From assembly GCA_030749225.1 (NCBI GenBank), contig JASMKO010000024.1, forward strand, positions 1-32,316: a stretch of DNA of 32,316 bases. The letters are read 5' to 3'. Within the stretch, counting starts at the first letter, position 1. Each line of letters opens with the position of its first letter. The position numbers were made by a program, and so were the translations under genes. This DNA is from Verrucomicrobiota bacterium (GTDB taxonomy: Bacteria; Verrucomicrobiota; Verrucomicrobiia; Limisphaerales; UBA1096). Shown in pieces: positions 31,855-32,316 of this stretch. The notes beneath the pieces were generated by a model that saw only the letters and a program-made list of their open reading frames with translations, did no database searches and was not told the origin of the DNA.

Positions 31855-32316
31855 TTACTTTTTTTTCAAAGCTGTGTTTATCATGGCTTTGAGGGTCTTC
31901 TCAGCGGACTTGACGATGGATTTCGGTCCGGTGGTTTTGATGAACACCGCTCCCTGTTTTCCGTCAATGATTGCCCCGAGCAGACCACTGTTCGGAACCG
32001 GCACCTTGTTGCCACCAAACGGCGGCCCTTTCATGAACGTACCCTCGGCCGTCACGTAGGTGACTTTTGTTCCATCGATTGTCTCGTCACCGATCTTGGC
32101 CTTGAGCTTGTTAGCCGGCTCCTTGAATTGCCCTAGCCAACGCTGCACATTTGCTTGCACTCCTCCCGCTGCGCCCGGTCCGAAGTGAAAGAACACCACC
32201 TCCGCCGTCTTGCCGCCTTTACCATTGACGATGAACTGCGCCTTGCGCATCGACGACGACGGCTGTTGTGAAAGCCAACCTTTCGGTCCCACAAACGATA
32301 TGCCCCCGGCCGAAAA
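31855..32316 (-). CDS. Unknown conserved-looking protein, N-terminus outside window
   Basis: The minus-strand frame is open from the window edge (32316) to the TAA at 31855, giving about 153 residues. It reads FSAGGISFVGPKGWLSQQ, then PSSSMRKAQF, then VVFFHFGPGAAGGVQANVQR and WLGQFKEP, followed by a beta-rich part and ending TLKAMINTALKKK. I recall similar uncharacterised secreted proteins in Planctomycetota and Verrucomicrobiota with a PSSSMR and FGPG pattern, but cannot name a domain. A GTG at 32292 exists, but the family-like ISF strand starts before it, so the gene is probably truncated by the window. It converges on the DUF1501 gene. Confidence 0.65.
   Translation of the reverse strand, partial: FSAGGISFVGPKGWLSQQPSSSMRKAQFIVNGKGGKTAEVVFFHFGPGAAGGVQANVQRWLGQFKEPANKLKAKIGDETIDGTKVTYVTAEGTFMKGPPFGGNKVPVPNSGLLGAIIDGKQGAVFIKTTGPKSIVKSAEKTLKAMINTALKKK

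Overview
The window looks like a piece of a Verrucomicrobiota (possibly Planctomycetota-related) chromosome, probably from a free-living aquatic or soil bacterium. This is inferred from gene families, not from a marker gene. The indicators are two cytochrome-c/DUF1549/DUF1553 plus DUF1501 gene pairs, a very large FG-GAP/ASPIC-UnbV protein, a beta-propeller protein with the WPQWRGP start typical of that superphylum, floA-nfeD genes, and a family of small ankyrin lipoproteins.

Layout. Positions 1-15.2 kb are compact, GC-rich backbone: the 3' end of pyrE, a secreted beta-propeller protein, an EamA transporter, a double-ACT protein, the giant CRTAC1-like protein, a plus-strand run (bi-domain oxidoreductase, DUF2007, GlcD-like oxidase, rnhB, yraN), a minus-strand floA-nfeD operon with a third gene, an aldo/keto reductase and tRNA-Lys(TTT). 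From 15.2 to about 20.7 kb the composition becomes more AT-rich and the region looks accessory. It holds a broken ankyrin lipoprotein with an odd Ser/Cys/Gly tail, a vanadium-haloperoxidase-like gene whose 5' end overlaps a tRNA-Leu(GAG) fragment, a LamG-like secreted protein, and several ankyrin-gene scraps. The rest holds two paralogous PSCyt/DUF1501 pairs (20.7-24.5 and 28.0-31.8 kb). Between them lie an ankyrin scrap, an IS1595-type transposase scrap, a lactonase-like beta-propeller, a serine hydrolase and one intact ankyrin lipoprotein. A partial gene for an unknown protein closes the window.

Two DNA-level patterns are not explained by the genes. First, the perfect palindrome CTTGGCCAAG occurs 16 times (and its core TTGGCCAA 20 times), against well under one expected. 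It is read in all three codon frames (LAK, LGQ, WPS), so the selection or spread appears to act on DNA rather than protein. It is absent from the accessory segments 14.1-22.35 kb and 22.94-28.01 kb. Second, in those palindrome-poor segments, remains of an ankyrin-lipoprotein family share a 3'-flanking repeat with a small conserved hairpin, and short lipoprotein-leader ORFs lie nearby. This suggests a formerly tandem, now decaying gene array.

Functionally, the PSCyt/DUF1501 pairs, propellers, FG-GAP protein, lactonase and serine hydrolase form an exported, probably polymer- or carbohydrate-related repertoire; this is inference from family context. No CRISPR array, rRNA, integrase or intact insertion sequence was seen.
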